Origin: Aphelocoma coerulescens
Lineage: Eukaryota; Chordata; Aves; Passeriformes; Corvidae
Reading direction: 5' to 3'
DNA length: 64,000 bases
NCBI RefSeq assembly: GCF_041296385.1
Contig: NW_027184085.1
Coordinates: 14,565,301-14,629,300 of the forward strand
Shown here: piece by piece, positions 1 to 42,295 of the stretch
How positions within the stretch are numbered: position 1 is the stretch's first letter
Layout of the letters: the number at the start of each line of letters is the position of its first letter
The notes under the pieces: model-generated
The model's input: the letters and a program-made list of their open reading frames with translations, nothing else
Told to the model about the DNA's origin: nothing
Databases searched by the model: none
Translations under genes and position numbers: made by a program

Positions 1-508
1 CATGGCAGATATCCCAACCCCCTAAAATACTCAAGATAAATAAACTTCTCTGCAGTTTTGAGGAAGAAGGTAATCAGGGTACTTTTCAAGGAAAAGTTTG
101 AAAGAAAGAAAACAATTAATGTGGCTTAGACACTTTCAACAGGCCACAGAAATGTGTGTATAAAAAGATTGTCAGTAACAAATTTTAAGAAGAATTAAAG
201 TTTTCTTGCACGTAATCATTATCCTTCCTAAAAGCTGCCTGGAAAAGAGAGCACTAGACACAGATGTAAATAAAAAAACCCCAAGAATAAACTGCTTTAC
301 AGAACCAAAATTATCATTTGAAGCTGGCAGAAACATTTAAATCAGTCCTTCAAACTATAAAAATAGAATTTTCTGCTTATCATAGCCTAATGAGAAAATT
401 CTGATTTCACTAGAAATGGTGAAATATTGTCATTAGCAAAAGTGCTCCTTATCCCACTGCTTACTGAGCCAGCTGGCTACATATTTCCCCCATTCTAATC
501 AGGATTAT

Positions 509-648
509 TTCACAGAATCATCTGAGTCAGAAGGGACCCACAAAAATCATGGAATGCAACTCTTAACTGAGTGACCCATATGGGCATCAAACCCACAACT
601 TTGGCATTACCAGCACCATGCTCTGACCAGCTGAGGCAATCTGCTCAT
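509..648 (-). mobile_element. TguSINE1-like SINE (tRNA-Ile head, CR1 tail)
   Basis: Read on the minus strand, the first ~75 bases follow the tRNA-Ile gene: an A-box-like CTCAGCTGGTCAGAGCATGG, then GTGCTGGTAATGCC, then a B-box-like GTGGGTTTGATGCC. The remaining ~65 bases match a CR1 3' tail (GGGTCCCTTCTGACTC, ending GATTCTGTGA). This head and tail combination is the described structure of the passerine SINE TguSINE1, which is moved by CR1 enzymes. The copy is diverged and cannot be a working tRNA gene. Confidence 0.75.
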
Positions 649-961
649 GTCTTTGCTTTTCTTCACTTTTTTCAACAATAAGAAGAAAACTGATAAAATA
701 CATTTGACTTATTCCAAAGGTTAACAAAAAGGAGAGGTGTGCTTGTTTCTCTGTAATAAAAAACCCAGGAACACGTGTTCAAACCTGAAGTTGTTTTAAG
801 ATTCATTTAGTTATTGCTTTCTCCGGAAGAATCAGAAGTGACAAACTAAGGATCTCAGTATCTGATTCATGGGAATATAAATGGGAGTGCATTTCCACAT
901 ACTGGACAGCATGAGTGCGAGTTATCTAGAACATAATTTAATAAAAGATCTGGGGAGAAGG

Positions 962-987
962 AAAAAAAAAAAAAAAAAAAAAAAAAA
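962..987 (+). repeat. A26 tract
   Basis: A run of 26 A interrupts nothing else and lies 17 bp after an AATAAA (940-945) on the same strand. It could be a simple homopolymer or the tail of a retrocopied transcript. Confidence 0.9.
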
Positions 988-2288
988 GGAAGACTAGGCA
1001 ACTGTTTGGGACACAGAAATGGAAAACTACTCTGTTGTCCTTGTTCATTCTTTTGCCATTGTCTGCAGCCTGAAAAATCAGCATTATTTAAGTCAAGTCA
1101 GTCTTGGTATCTCAACCCATTACTTCTATTCAAATATTCACTTTTTTTACTGAGTAATTCAATAGCATTTGCAGGGGAGGGATGCTGCAAGAGCTAAAAG
1201 GATGCTGCTAAAATCTGAGCAACTGATTCAATTACTCAAAAATTTTCACTGCAGTAAAAGTTATGAGGCTGCAGCTTTTCAAATCTCAGTATTTTGACCA
1301 CCTGAAAAAATGCCCTTGCTTCTTGTCAGAAGGCAATTTTTGGGAAGGTTTTCAATTTGGATGTCAAATCTTTCTCATCCTATACTAGAAATCTCCATCA
1401 GAGATGTTAATAGGAGAGGAAAAAAACTAATGCTTTAAGACACCAGGATATACACTTGCAGATTCCTTGAATCATGCCTAAAATTCTCCCATCTTTTCAG
1501 TGCTACAATAATGCATGATTTTAAATGCAATGACAGGTAAGTCAATTGATTTACACATCTTACAAAGCACAGCTGAAAAGTTAAATTTATTGTATTGTAA
1601 ATCCTATTAATTTTCAAATTCTCATGATAGAAGACATCAGTAGTTAGTGAAATATACTTCAAATGCACAGTCTATGAGGCTTTCTACAAAATGTTATGAA
1701 AAATCCTCGAAATTTAGCTTTAGAAGCAGAGGCTTCCCATCAGTTTCTCTAGCACACTGGCTTCCTGGCAATCTGCAGTATTTACTGACCTTGCTTTTTA
1801 CCATGAGCTTGCTTTTTCTTGTTCTTTTTGAATATATTTGTTCTTAACATATGTGACAAAGACAAAAGGAATTTTTTTTCATTGAAGATTGTATTCACAT
1901 CTGCAATGAACTTCTGAAGCTGAACGCATTCAAGAAAGTATCATTTAGAAAGGAATAAAATATAAGAGACAGATAAAAGAAAAACAAATTCAAATCTTCC
2001 AGCACTATATTATGAGTAGGTAAAACTAACTGAACAGCAGTCAGCAAGAATTTGATCTGCTATGAATTTTGACTACTTAATATTCACTACTTCAGCAATG
2101 AAGTGCCAAATCTGAAGCCATTTAATTAGATGTTATATATAAAAGAAAAGCAACTTTAGGGGAAAAAAAGCAACCAGGAAAGAAAAGAACAACAGTAAAA
2201 AAATCCAACAAAAAACACCAACCAAACAAAAAACATCAACAAACCCCACAGAGCAAAATTAACTATTAAAGAAGTTTATTCCCTTGAA

Positions 2289-2406
2289 AATCATAGAATA
2301 GAAAGAATCACAGAATCGAATATGCTGTGTTGGAAGGGACCCTTCAGGATCATCAAGTCCAACTCCTGGACTCCTGCAGAGGACGCCCCAAGAATCATAC
2401 CATGAA
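2289..2406 (-). mobile_element. CR1 LINE, 3' end
   Basis: It begins with AATCATAGAAT and AATCACAGAAT, the complement of the CR1 terminal ATTCTATG-type repeats, followed by the typical GTTGGAAGGGACCCTTCAGG and CCAACTCCTGG of the CR1 3' UTR. It is 5'-truncated, about 118 bp. Confidence 0.85.
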
Positions 2407-2701
2407 TCAGAATCATGTTAAGTAAATGTAACAAGAACTACTATATGAACTGCCTCTTAGCCCAGTACTACTTACATTCCAGTACTTCTCTAATCATTCT
2501 GAGATGGTCAGCACAACAGCTGTACAAATGTTTGGGTTTTCTGTTCTGTTTTTAATAAGAACATGCACACACAGAAACAAGGAACCAAATACAATGAAGG
2601 GAAATAAAACCAACAAAAGAGTATTCAAGTCTGGGGGTGAGATTCTTTTTGGCAAATCAAAATTGCTGTGGCAATGGTGTGCAAGTGTTTCTAGGAGCTG
2701 C

Positions 2702-2761
2702 TTTTCCAAAACAATACTAGTAGTCTCTGAATTTTCCAAAACAATACTAGTAGTCTCTGAA
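2702..2761 (+). repeat. Exact 30-bp tandem duplication
   Basis: The 30 bases at 2702-2731 (start TTTTCCAAAACAATACTAG) are repeated without change at 2732-2761. An identical pair suggests a recent event. Confidence 0.95.
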
Positions 2762-3551
2762 TTTCAATTCCAATACTTCTCTGACTTGCTCTTTAACTTT
2801 CTGTGACTGGCATCATTATAGCCACCGAACTGGTTGTTAACTTTGCTCAATATTGAAGGAGAAAAGCCATTAAACACTTCAGCCTTCCTTGTAATCTGCA
2901 CTGATAATTTTACTCACTTCACTGAGCAGTGAAGTATCCTTGGTCTCCCAGCCCACTATGTATGTATTCTTAAAACGATTTCTTGCTACTTTCAAGTAGT
3001 CTTTTTTTTTCGTACTGGGCTGGATATTTCTTAGAAGCTTAAGCTTTTTGGTTTATTTTGCTTTGTAATGCTTAGCCTCAGACATCTGACCTTAGTCCTC
3101 ACTTTCTATCATGTTCCTTTTCTGTGTTTGAGATTACAATGATTGAGATCAAGGTCAAACTCCTACTGCTCCTCCAATGCTTTCTCCATGTTGGAAAATT
3201 TCATTTCTTCTTCGCTATACCTCCCAGAAGGCTTCATCAGTCCAAGTCCTTGAGCTTATGAAATCAGTACTCCTAAGAGACATTCCTCATATTTTGATAT
3301 TTTCCCTATACTTTCTAAAGATCATGAGCATGCATTTCAGACTTGCTCTCCCACAAGTGTTCACTCAAATCCTTCAACTAAGGTTCCTCTGGGAAAGGTT
3401 ATTGTAATGTCTATACACTATATTTGGGTTATCTAAATTCAGATCCACAGGCATCTCTGACTCAGGATTTAGCCAAGGCCTGGGCACATAAATACACTTT
3501 TGCAGTCAAAAGCCCTGACTACCCACCTACATATTCAATATGCAAAGATTT

Positions 3552-3552
<1 letters not shown>

Positions 3553-3601
<49 letters not shown>

Positions 3602-3602
3602 G
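3553..3602 (+). repeat. (ATACAT)n microsatellite
   Basis: About eight head-to-tail hexanucleotide units, essentially perfect, alternating purine and pyrimidine. Confidence 0.95.
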
Positions 3603-6600
3603 TAAAATTTATTACACAAGCATATTATGGCAACTAGAATTCTACTGTCACTTGTGCCAAAAGTAGCTGGTAATGTATCAGGGCTAAGAAGCTCAGTGTC
3701 CATCCTGTGACAAATGGGATTCTCAAACAAAGCCTTTCCTCCACTGCAGATCCATGGGACGCTCCCTCACAACCACTGCCTGAGCACACACAGACTCATC
3801 ACTGAGCAATTAAATAATATCAAAAAAGGCTGTAGCAACACAAAAGCTCAGTGGTTACAGCATTTGCACAGAAGGACCTCAATTCTACGTCCTTCATCAT
3901 GGTCTGTGGTTTCACAGAAATGTAAAGTCTGTGCCCATCCCAAAGCCATCCTCTACCAGGGTTATTTTGAGTTCCATGGCTGGGGGAATCCAGGTGACAA
4001 AAAAGATTCTATCAGATTATTGTTCCACTTTAAAGTGGTACTTACAGGCTTTTTATAGTAAACTGTCACTGTGCAAAAATCTTGAAGAATTCCTCAGAAC
4101 AGAGCTGTGCACATGAGGAAAGTTTTGCCCTTGTTAAAGCATTTGAAGGAATAGACACACACACACAAAAAAGGCTCATTTCCAGTTTCCTCAATAAAAC
4201 CAAATGCCATGATTTAGCACAGATAACAGGATACAAATAGCTTATTTCAGTCTGATTCTGTCCCTTAGTGCCACGCAGTTCATTGTACCTGAGAAAATGG
4301 TGCTCACTGATGTGGCTGTGTTGTTACTAGGCAACCAGAGATAAAACGCAGGGCTTAATGATTTTTATTTAATGCATTTTTATGAGAAAGTATACTCTCT
4401 TTTTTTCCCTTCCCTGATATTATTTGAGGTGTAAATGTTATTTACCCAAGAAGATATATTTAGTCATCTTCTGTGATCTGAACAAGAAAATTATTCAAAC
4501 TGGATATTCAAACAGCCAGTCAATAAATATTTCTAAACATATTGACCATTAGAACTACCAAACACTTTCACTGTGGCAATGGCTGAGATTTAAAAGCACT
4601 TCACCAGGGACAAATATTCAGTAGGTCTCACAGCAGAGAATAACAAGAAAGCAGATAACAGATCAGGGTCATTTGGGACCTTTACAGACATTTCTGTACT
4701 CTTCTGCAGCAGAAAGCAAAAACTTGAGCCTATTTACCCTTCCCCATGCTGTCATGACACCCACATCTGGCAAGGTCACACCATGTTTTCTCCTGTGGCT
4801 TTGGGCAGCCACAGCTCCCTAGAAAAAAGAGGTGTCATGACCAAAAGCCCCAGTGGGGCTCTGCTCAGAGGGGTCTCTACAGGGAGATGCACATGTTAAG
4901 AAACACTCTGTTAACACTGCCCTCGCCCTAGGAGTCTAGGCACCCATCCAAAAGGCCTCCCTGCAACTCCAAGCTCCCTTGTAGTTCATTTCTCATCACA
5001 CAGTTCAACAGCTCTGTTAAGGGTCCTGACAGCAGTGACACCTCCTCAATTCAGCATGACCTTTGTTCAACAGTGTTGGAAGTGTTACCACATCTATAAC
5101 ACCCCACAGCCTCTCAAGTTCCGTCACATGCCATGCTGTTCCTTTCAACCTTTACAAGAGCTGGTGGCTTGTAGGTAACTTCTGACCGTTGGGTTTCCCT
5201 TATATCAGCCAATTTCTCAACTCTCCCATCTTTGCAACAGGGGCAGAAAAGTGTTTATGGATCTGAAAAACAACTGAAAGCCTCAGGCTGAGTGTAGGCG
5301 TGAGAGCTCAGGTTCAAACAAAGCTACAGGTCTGACTGCATGCTGAACTTCTGCAAGTTCTGCAAGCTCAAGTGAGAAGAAGATGAACTCCCTGCATCAT
5401 TTTGCTTTCATATATAGATAAAGCCAAACTAACTGATGCTGCCAACATTATTTAGCATTTGTCTCTGCAAAGGTTAACTTCCAAATAACAGGAATCATGC
5501 GTTTCAGTTGAAATTTTTTTTTTGACCTTCAATAATGGGTCACCTTCAAATTAAAGTAGAAATTCCATTGGACTTGGCACAGTTGGGTTTTTACAGACAG
5601 TTATCTGTTCCTCCGATAACCCATCCTTATTACCCTGATTATCCTAATAACCTTATTAGCAGGTCATACTCCCTCTCACTTAGATAAACAAAATATATGC
5701 ATGCAACAGTTCAAAAAATTCATGCAGATCAGTAAGCACTTGTTGCATTTCATTAGAAGCTTACAATCAGTGTATTTCTGATCCCAAAATGAGTACCAAA
5801 TGGCTACTTCTGACCATTTCCCTATTCAATATAAACAAGGGTGAAGGTCAGATAGTTTATTCTGACATTTTAAAAATTAATAATTCTTCACTGTGTGTCC
5901 CAAACATAACAGGTAATAGCACAGGCTGACTTCCTCCTTCAGACGCCTCTATGCACAGCCAAACTTGCTCCTCACAATACAGGCAAATTTTTAAGCAAAC
6001 AACAGCTATCAGTCCGTGAGTTTGAGAAGTGGGGTTTATCTCTTATCCTTCACATCCACAAAATTTGCCTGTCTCTTAATTGCTACAAATCTTCAGTGTC
6101 TGTCTGTACTTCAGATAAGAATGTGTAAAACATCACACAGACTAAAAGTAGAGAACAGCAGCATAAAGTAAAGAAAAAAAAAAGTCTTTCACTGTGTATG
6201 CATGTTGGATTTCACAGCTCCTCAGGTTAACTTAGAAGGACAAGTTAACAAATGTCATTGATTTTCAATTAACTTCCTATTTTCTCCAAGTTCACAGATA
6301 CATTGAGATTGGATTTCCAGTAGTTTATATTTCACTGGTATCTCACTATGCCAAATGTCATTCCATATTTTTATCAATGATCAGAAACTAAAGTAAATCT
6401 TGGGAAAGTGGGAAACTACAATCCTGAAAACCGACAGTAATCACTTTATCTTTGAAGACAAGCCTGACCTGTAGCTATTCTGATGAAAAGGAGCAGGGTT
6501 GGCTTCAAGTCTTTACTCCTAGAGACTAGAAATGTCTGCTTAAATTCAGTTAGATGTTCAGTCAATAAAAAATAGCAGCAAAGCTGGGAACAAACACCAG

Positions 6601-7824
6601 AATTCAGAAATCCCTGCAGCCAAGACAGTATCTGAATTACTACCCTACAAAAACCTTTTTCTCTCCCTGTAAATGGGATTGAGAATTTCACCCTTCGGCC
6701 TTGAACAACATTAACTAAGGAGTCAGGTAAAACTCAAATTTTTAGTTGCCTCTGTTCCCTAGTGATGAGCTAAGACAGCTTATAGTGCTCAGTACTGAGG
6801 ATATACTAGACACCATATTGAGATATTTCCTTCTGATTCCCTGGGTTTGAACTTTAAACACAAACACAACATTCTGAATTCCACTTTGAAAGAATGACAT
6901 TTAGAAGTTAAGTCGAGGATGGTTCAAAATATTTGTCCTAAATCTGTGGTTTTGCATCTTCATCTCATTTGTCCATAAAAACCAGAATTGTAAAGTAATA
7001 TTAATATGCCATATTGCAAAAAGATTGACAGTTTTATAAATGGTATTGAAAATGCAGTAAGACTCAAAGTGGACACAGTTCACAGCAGATCTACTAACAA
7101 CTGATAAGTGGAATTACAGCAAGAACGATGTCACATCAGTTGCTCACTGACAAGAAAATTCTACCTTATCATATGTGGATAGAAGAGCAGAAAGAGAGAA
7201 TAAGATGGAATGTAGGTGGAAGGCTTTGATCTACTAAAATTCTTTAAATGCCAGACTGAACAAGGTATGAAGGACAACTGTCTAGAAGGAAAGATTCTTT
7301 ATTTAATTTTTAAATAGAAAAATACTTGAAACCTTTCTTGAAAATAAAACATGAAAATGTTTTGCTGCATTGTCACTGTAAGTCATGTGGCAAATACCAT
7401 GGTATTTTTTGTCATAGTTCTGTAAGGCACAAAGAAATAACTGAAGTTTCCAAATGTATTATTCAGAGATGCTTATATAACAAATGTATTTTCCAAATAA
7501 CATCGTACAAACAAACAAACAAAAACCCAAACCAACTCCCAAACAAAATAAACCAAAAATCCAGAAGAAGTAACAGCCTCTTCCATAAACCATTTACTAG
7601 AAATAGTCTAGAAGAGTTTGTCTTGATCTTACTGCCAAACCATATTTAGCTTTTATTAGGCATATAAAAAACTTATCAGAGAGTGAAGAAAAAGCTAATA
7701 GAGCAGTCTATCTTTTACATATTGCTATGCCTTAGCAACTCTCCAGGCACCAATATTTTTCCAGTGTAGGCTGCTTCATGTTTTTAAACATTATCATTTC
7801 AGACAAAGAAAAAGGGCAAAAAGA

Positions 7825-8120
7825 TTGGAAGAAACTTCTAGATCAGCTAGTCCATCCTCTTTCTCACGACATAGCCAAATGTCTGTATCTCACTGAGGAC
7901 TGATATTTATGTAATTTATTAAATCTTTAGAGACCACAACTGTGATAGCTCTATGGTTTGCCTAATCTATGTTGTTATGTACCTGATTTTATTTTCAAGA
8001 AGTTTTGCATAAAGTCTTATGAGAATCTTCTCAAGCACAGCCTAAGCCTACCCTTTTCCTCTTTCATCCACCTATTACTTTATTTTACAAATTTTAAGGT
8101 TCTTGTTTTGTTTCCCTTTC
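7825..8120 (-). mobile_element. Possible ancient CR1/L3-like fragment
   Basis: Read on the minus strand, short blocks such as the complement of CTAGATCAGCTAGTCCATCC resemble worn CR1-group 3' regions, but no terminal repeat is visible. A repeat-library search is needed to accept it. Confidence 0.25.
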
Positions 8121-8365
8121 AAAGGCTGGTCACAGTGAACACGAAGTCCGGGTGAGGATCAAAGGTACAGCAACTAAGGAATTAATCACTAAAGCAGAGC
8201 ATAGTGTCAGGAGCAGGCAATCCGAGGAGAGAGGTTAGACCACTGTACCTGATTTGAAACCCTGCAATTATCTGAAATCCCTCCACCTGATCTCCAGAAT
8301 ACCACGTAAAATAAAGGATTATGTTGACTATACAGTATAGGGCTTACTATGTTTCAATTCCCTAC

Positions 8366-37748
<29,383 letters not shown>

Positions 37749-40700
37749 CTTCGCGCTGCGCGGCTCTCGGGGAGCGGAGCTGGGTCGCGGGCCGGGCCGG
37801 GCCGGGGCGGCGGCTGTGGGAGCCCAACGCGGGACGAGGGGAGCGGGAGCGGCGGGACGGCGGATCCCGCGGGCGGAGGGAGGGCGAGGGGCTCGGCCCT
37901 GACGTGCGCTGACGTCGGTGCGCCCGAGGCGGGGCCGCCAACCGAGGGGGACCGGAGGGTTGAGCGGCTCCCGGCTCCCCTCGGCCACCGGCCCTGTCCG
38001 GGACCGGGGAGAGCTGTCCAGCCGCCCCGCGGCTGCCGAGCACACGCAACCCGTCCCGGGCGCTGTCCCACGGGAGGGAGCAGCCCCCACTGATAGCTAC
38101 CAGTGACCCCGCTCCATCGTCAGCGGTTTTGTTCATAAAACCCCTCAGAACCCGCGCAAAACACAGGTGGGCAAAATGTATCAGTCAGCGGCGCTTCAGT
38201 GTTACAATGCTACAATCACTTCAGAAAACAAGAGCTGTTCCTGTTTTCCTTTCCTTTTCCCTGTTTTCCTGTACACGATTTTCCACAAACGGACAACTCA
38301 GATGTGCAATCTCATCTGTTTCCCCTGTGAAGTTAAGGTGGCTTAAATTTCTGTGCTGTTACTTTGTGACCAAGGGCTAGCATCACGAGAATTAAGGAAA
38401 AGGCAGAGGCTTTCAGTGGTCAAGTTTCCAGTGCATAGTCCTCAGGGTGACCCATCTGGGATGCTATGTTTAGGTGGGAAAATGTTACTAGAATAGATGT
38501 ATACTTGTTGAAGCAGCAGCCACATGATGTGAACTGCTGGTTCTTCTGCTGCTGCCAGAAGGAAAATTCAAATCATGCCTCTGCTATTATTTACACTTTC
38601 TAAAAATACCTCACATGATCAGTGCATGCCCTAACGATGCCCAATGCAACAGAAGAATTCACAGAAAAAATGTGAGAAGCTGTTTAGAGACAGGAAAAGA
38701 GAAATTCTCCTCACACACATGACAGGAGGTCACACTTCTGCCAGGTCATGCTGACCTTTGTCTTGTTTCCAGGTTGTTTCCAACCCAGCTGCCAGCCTCA
38801 CTAATTTGCCATTGTGGTAATCAACATGCAGAAGGGTAAGTTACAAGGAAAACAAGGTCTTCAGAGCGTGCTGCTTGTCTACAAAGTGTTCTTGCACAAC
38901 CTGTCCATTTTATTCAGAGCCTACCTGGTGGTGACCGTGGCCTGTGGCATGCCATTCTCTTATACAACCATTTTAAAAGGTGCTGGTTCCTGTACTTACA
39001 GTTCACATAACAGGCAAACCTTGAAGATACCAGTGAAGTGTGGTGGGGACACCTTCACTGTCATGAAGGTTTTCAATTGTTTTGGTTTTTTTTCTAGTTA
39101 TTCACCATATTTAGCTAGTCAGTTAAGTCTCGGGCAGTTCCAAGTGAAAAAAGCTACAAATTACGGGGGCATAATGAACTAAAACCAAAATAACAGCACA
39201 GCTTGTATTCTTCCAGGACTAAGCATTAGTAGAAAAGTTTCACAGGACTGGATTTCTGAACCTTGGTTCTACCTAAATTTCATATAAACAAGTAAATTCC
39301 TTAAGAAAAACTTGTCTAAAGAAAGTTTATTCTCTTCAGTTCAGTAAGTTATCTTTCTTTGAACCAGCAGTGTGCACTCTAGAACTTACCAAAGAGTTCA
39401 GTGTTGAGTATTTGTTATATATCCAGCTAGCACTTATTTTGCATAGAGTTTGCACTATTTGGGATTCCAATAGCGTTCCTTCTTGCAGACTGAAGGAAGG
39501 GGGCTAACTGCATGCAGTAAGTATAGTGATGAGTACAAATACCTCCTTGGAACATCTATTATGCAAAACTGGTTATTCTACTTACATAAATTAGTTTATG
39601 AACTAAATTTTCCTCACCAGGTGCTACAGATTATGTAAAACTAATTTTTGAAAAAATTGCAAAGTTCACATTCTTTGGACTGCAAGCATTTTATTTTGGC
39701 ATAGAAAAGCTCCAAACATGACTGAAAGAGTAGACAAAATCATTTGTTCTGGAGTAGCTTAGAAAGGACAGTAGATCAACTTTTTCTTTAACATGTCTTA
39801 AAGCTCTTCACACAACAAGAACTACAACTAAGCACCCAATGTGAAACAAGTCTCTAAAATGAGCAAGACTTTTTCAGTATCTTATTTTCTTTAGTGAAAT
39901 AAGTCACATGACCGCAGTAAATGTGAGTCAAAACACTTTCCAAATTCAACAGCGTTTACAAATGAGGAGAGTTTTGAGCCCTTGGTGCCCAAAACAAGTC
40001 AGCAGGTAGACATTCTGGAGCTACTACAGGTTAATCATTATATACACTGTATAACACCAGCTTACTTATACTACTACCAAGCATAAGATGTCAAAGTCAG
40101 CACACTACAGTGAAATAATATTGCCCAAAGAAGCCATCAAAGAGTTAGCAGATCATTCGGAGATTTGATTTACCTGCAAAGGGGCAGGAACCGGCATTCT
40201 GAGGTAAAGAACTTTGTTTCTAGATTTTTTTTTTTTCTCAAATTCATTTGTACTTGACCTAGGCTTTAGCTAAATTTACCTTTCTTTCAGACCCACTGGA
40301 ACTTGGCAGGAAAATTCAGTTAGTGAGGCATGAAAACCATATATGGAGCTACAGAGAAGGGAAAGGTCATTTAACTATGCAGCAACTAGAACACAGAGAC
40401 ACCACCTAAATGTACCTTCAACATGTTAATAGGTCCCAGTTCTGAAACAAGAGTTTGGTGGTTAGGTACTTTTGATTGCTACTCAAAATACTAAAGTATT
40501 TTTTATATTATTAATTTAAGAGCACTTGCAACTCATCTTTGAAAAGTGCAATGAACCTGATTCCCTTGATATGGGATGGCAAGTCAAAGAAAACTGAAGC
40601 ACTATTTCATGGCATCCTCACATTCCTGTGACAATAGAGCTCTACAGGGAAAATGAACAAAGGGAGGATATAAAACTTATGATACTGATCTAAAGGCATT

Positions 40701-42247
40701 AAATAGTTATAAGTATGGTGAGAATATGAAAACACTTATGAGCTCCGTGCAATACATTCAACAATTTAAGGATCAACTCATAGCACTTACGGGATATGTA
40801 AGTAACTAGGGAAAGACAAAAGGGCTGCTACCTACATGACTAATGATCACACTAGCAAGCCATGAAAACTTAAATTTTCAACTTTTTAACAAGATTTCAG
40901 TGAAAGGAAGGTCATTACAATGAAAAATTAATATTTACAAGTCTTACTAAAACTATACATGTTAAAAGTCAGAAGGGATTTGACAAATGAAAGTTCAAAC
41001 ATAATTAAATAAAAATACCAAAGGCAAAATTCAATTGGAAAACAAACAAGCAATAACAAAACCTTCCAAACCCTAAAAGCCATTTTCTAGATGGTTATGG
41101 AAATGTAAAGCAAATGAGAGAAGCACAGAGCCAAGGTTTTTGAAGGAAACAACACTTGGACCTGTTGAGGAATATCTTTGCTAACTTTCCTTTTATAATC
41201 CTAATCTTAAGGTAAAGAGGGATACCAAACTTTGAAAGGATAGTGAAGCTACATAATAAGGAAGAACCAACATCCCTTTGGCAAGAGCAGTTCTTTATCC
41301 CTGAAGGACTTCTTGAGCAGATATTAAATCCTCAAACATTTTTGTTACAGTGAATATTGTAGTAGAATACTAGAGCTCATCTAATTAAGATTTTTTTTTT
41401 AATTTAAAAATTTAAAATAAAACTGAAAAATATTAAGCCAAACCAACCAAACAAAAAAACCCCACTAACTGGATGAGGTTTGTGAAAAACAATCTTAGGG
41501 GACTTTTTTTTGATTGTTTTACACTTGTCCAGTTTTCCTTATACTAGACTCATATTTTAGGTAGAATGTCCTACTCTCATATAAATTATATAGAAGCTTC
41601 TATATCTTGTCAGACTATCATATCATTATTACAAGCTAAGACAAGCAACTATGAAGAACTTCTTAGAAGCCACAGAATATTTTATAGTTGGGCAAAATTC
41701 GAGAATTAAAGTTACCGCAGCAAATTATTAACCTTGACAGCACTTGAGAAGTAGCCACTGAAATAGCAGCAGTTAAATAAAGAGTTAAGTTGTTACTGCA
41801 ATTTGGTAGTCTTAAAAAAAATGACAAAACTTCAAACTTTCTCCCCACTGCAAATGCTGCATCTCAATTCAAAACCACAGCACTTACAAGGTCTAATTAT
41901 ACAGCACTTAAAATAAGGTGTCATTTTTCTTTAAATAGAACCACAAAGTCTGTTACTCAGCATGATCCTTGGCACTTCTATTCACGTTTATATATTCCTC
42001 ATTTAGTAACTGATGTTAATATTGTCTGAATAAGTTAAGTGAAATAACCTTTGACAGTGACAGTCGGTATTCTAATAGTTCTGGAGAAAGGATAAGTGAC
42101 TTATCATTCCTTTACAGCAGGAGTGAGGAAAACCCAAAATGCCTATTCAGCAGATATTTGCAGACATCAGCTGCACAAGTTCCATATGTTTGTGTATTGA
42201 TATTTATGGAGGATGGTGTATACATATATAAAAAATTATATATATTT

Positions 42248-42295
42248 TATATATATATATATATAAAATTATAATTTTATATATATATATATATA
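42248..42295. repeat. 48-bp perfect AT palindrome
   Basis: Two 24-base arms are exact reverse complements, centred between 42271 and 42272 at AAAATTATAATTTT and flanked by alternating TA. It can extrude as a cruciform. Confidence 0.93.

Larger units (their letters stand above)
1..8365 (-). other. OXCT1: OXCT1 intron 7 (partial)
   Basis: AT-rich intron with no coding exon recognised. It contains the TguSINE1-like element at 509-648, an A26 tract at 962-987, a CR1 3' end at 2289-2406, an exact 30-bp duplication at 2702-2761, the ATACAT repeat at 3553-3602 and possibly an old CR1/L3-like fragment near 7825-8120. Confidence 0.8.

Noticed and set aside
509..648. A functional tRNA-Ile gene
   Set aside because: A and B boxes are diverged, the stems no longer pair well and the 3' part is a CR1 tail; it is a SINE.
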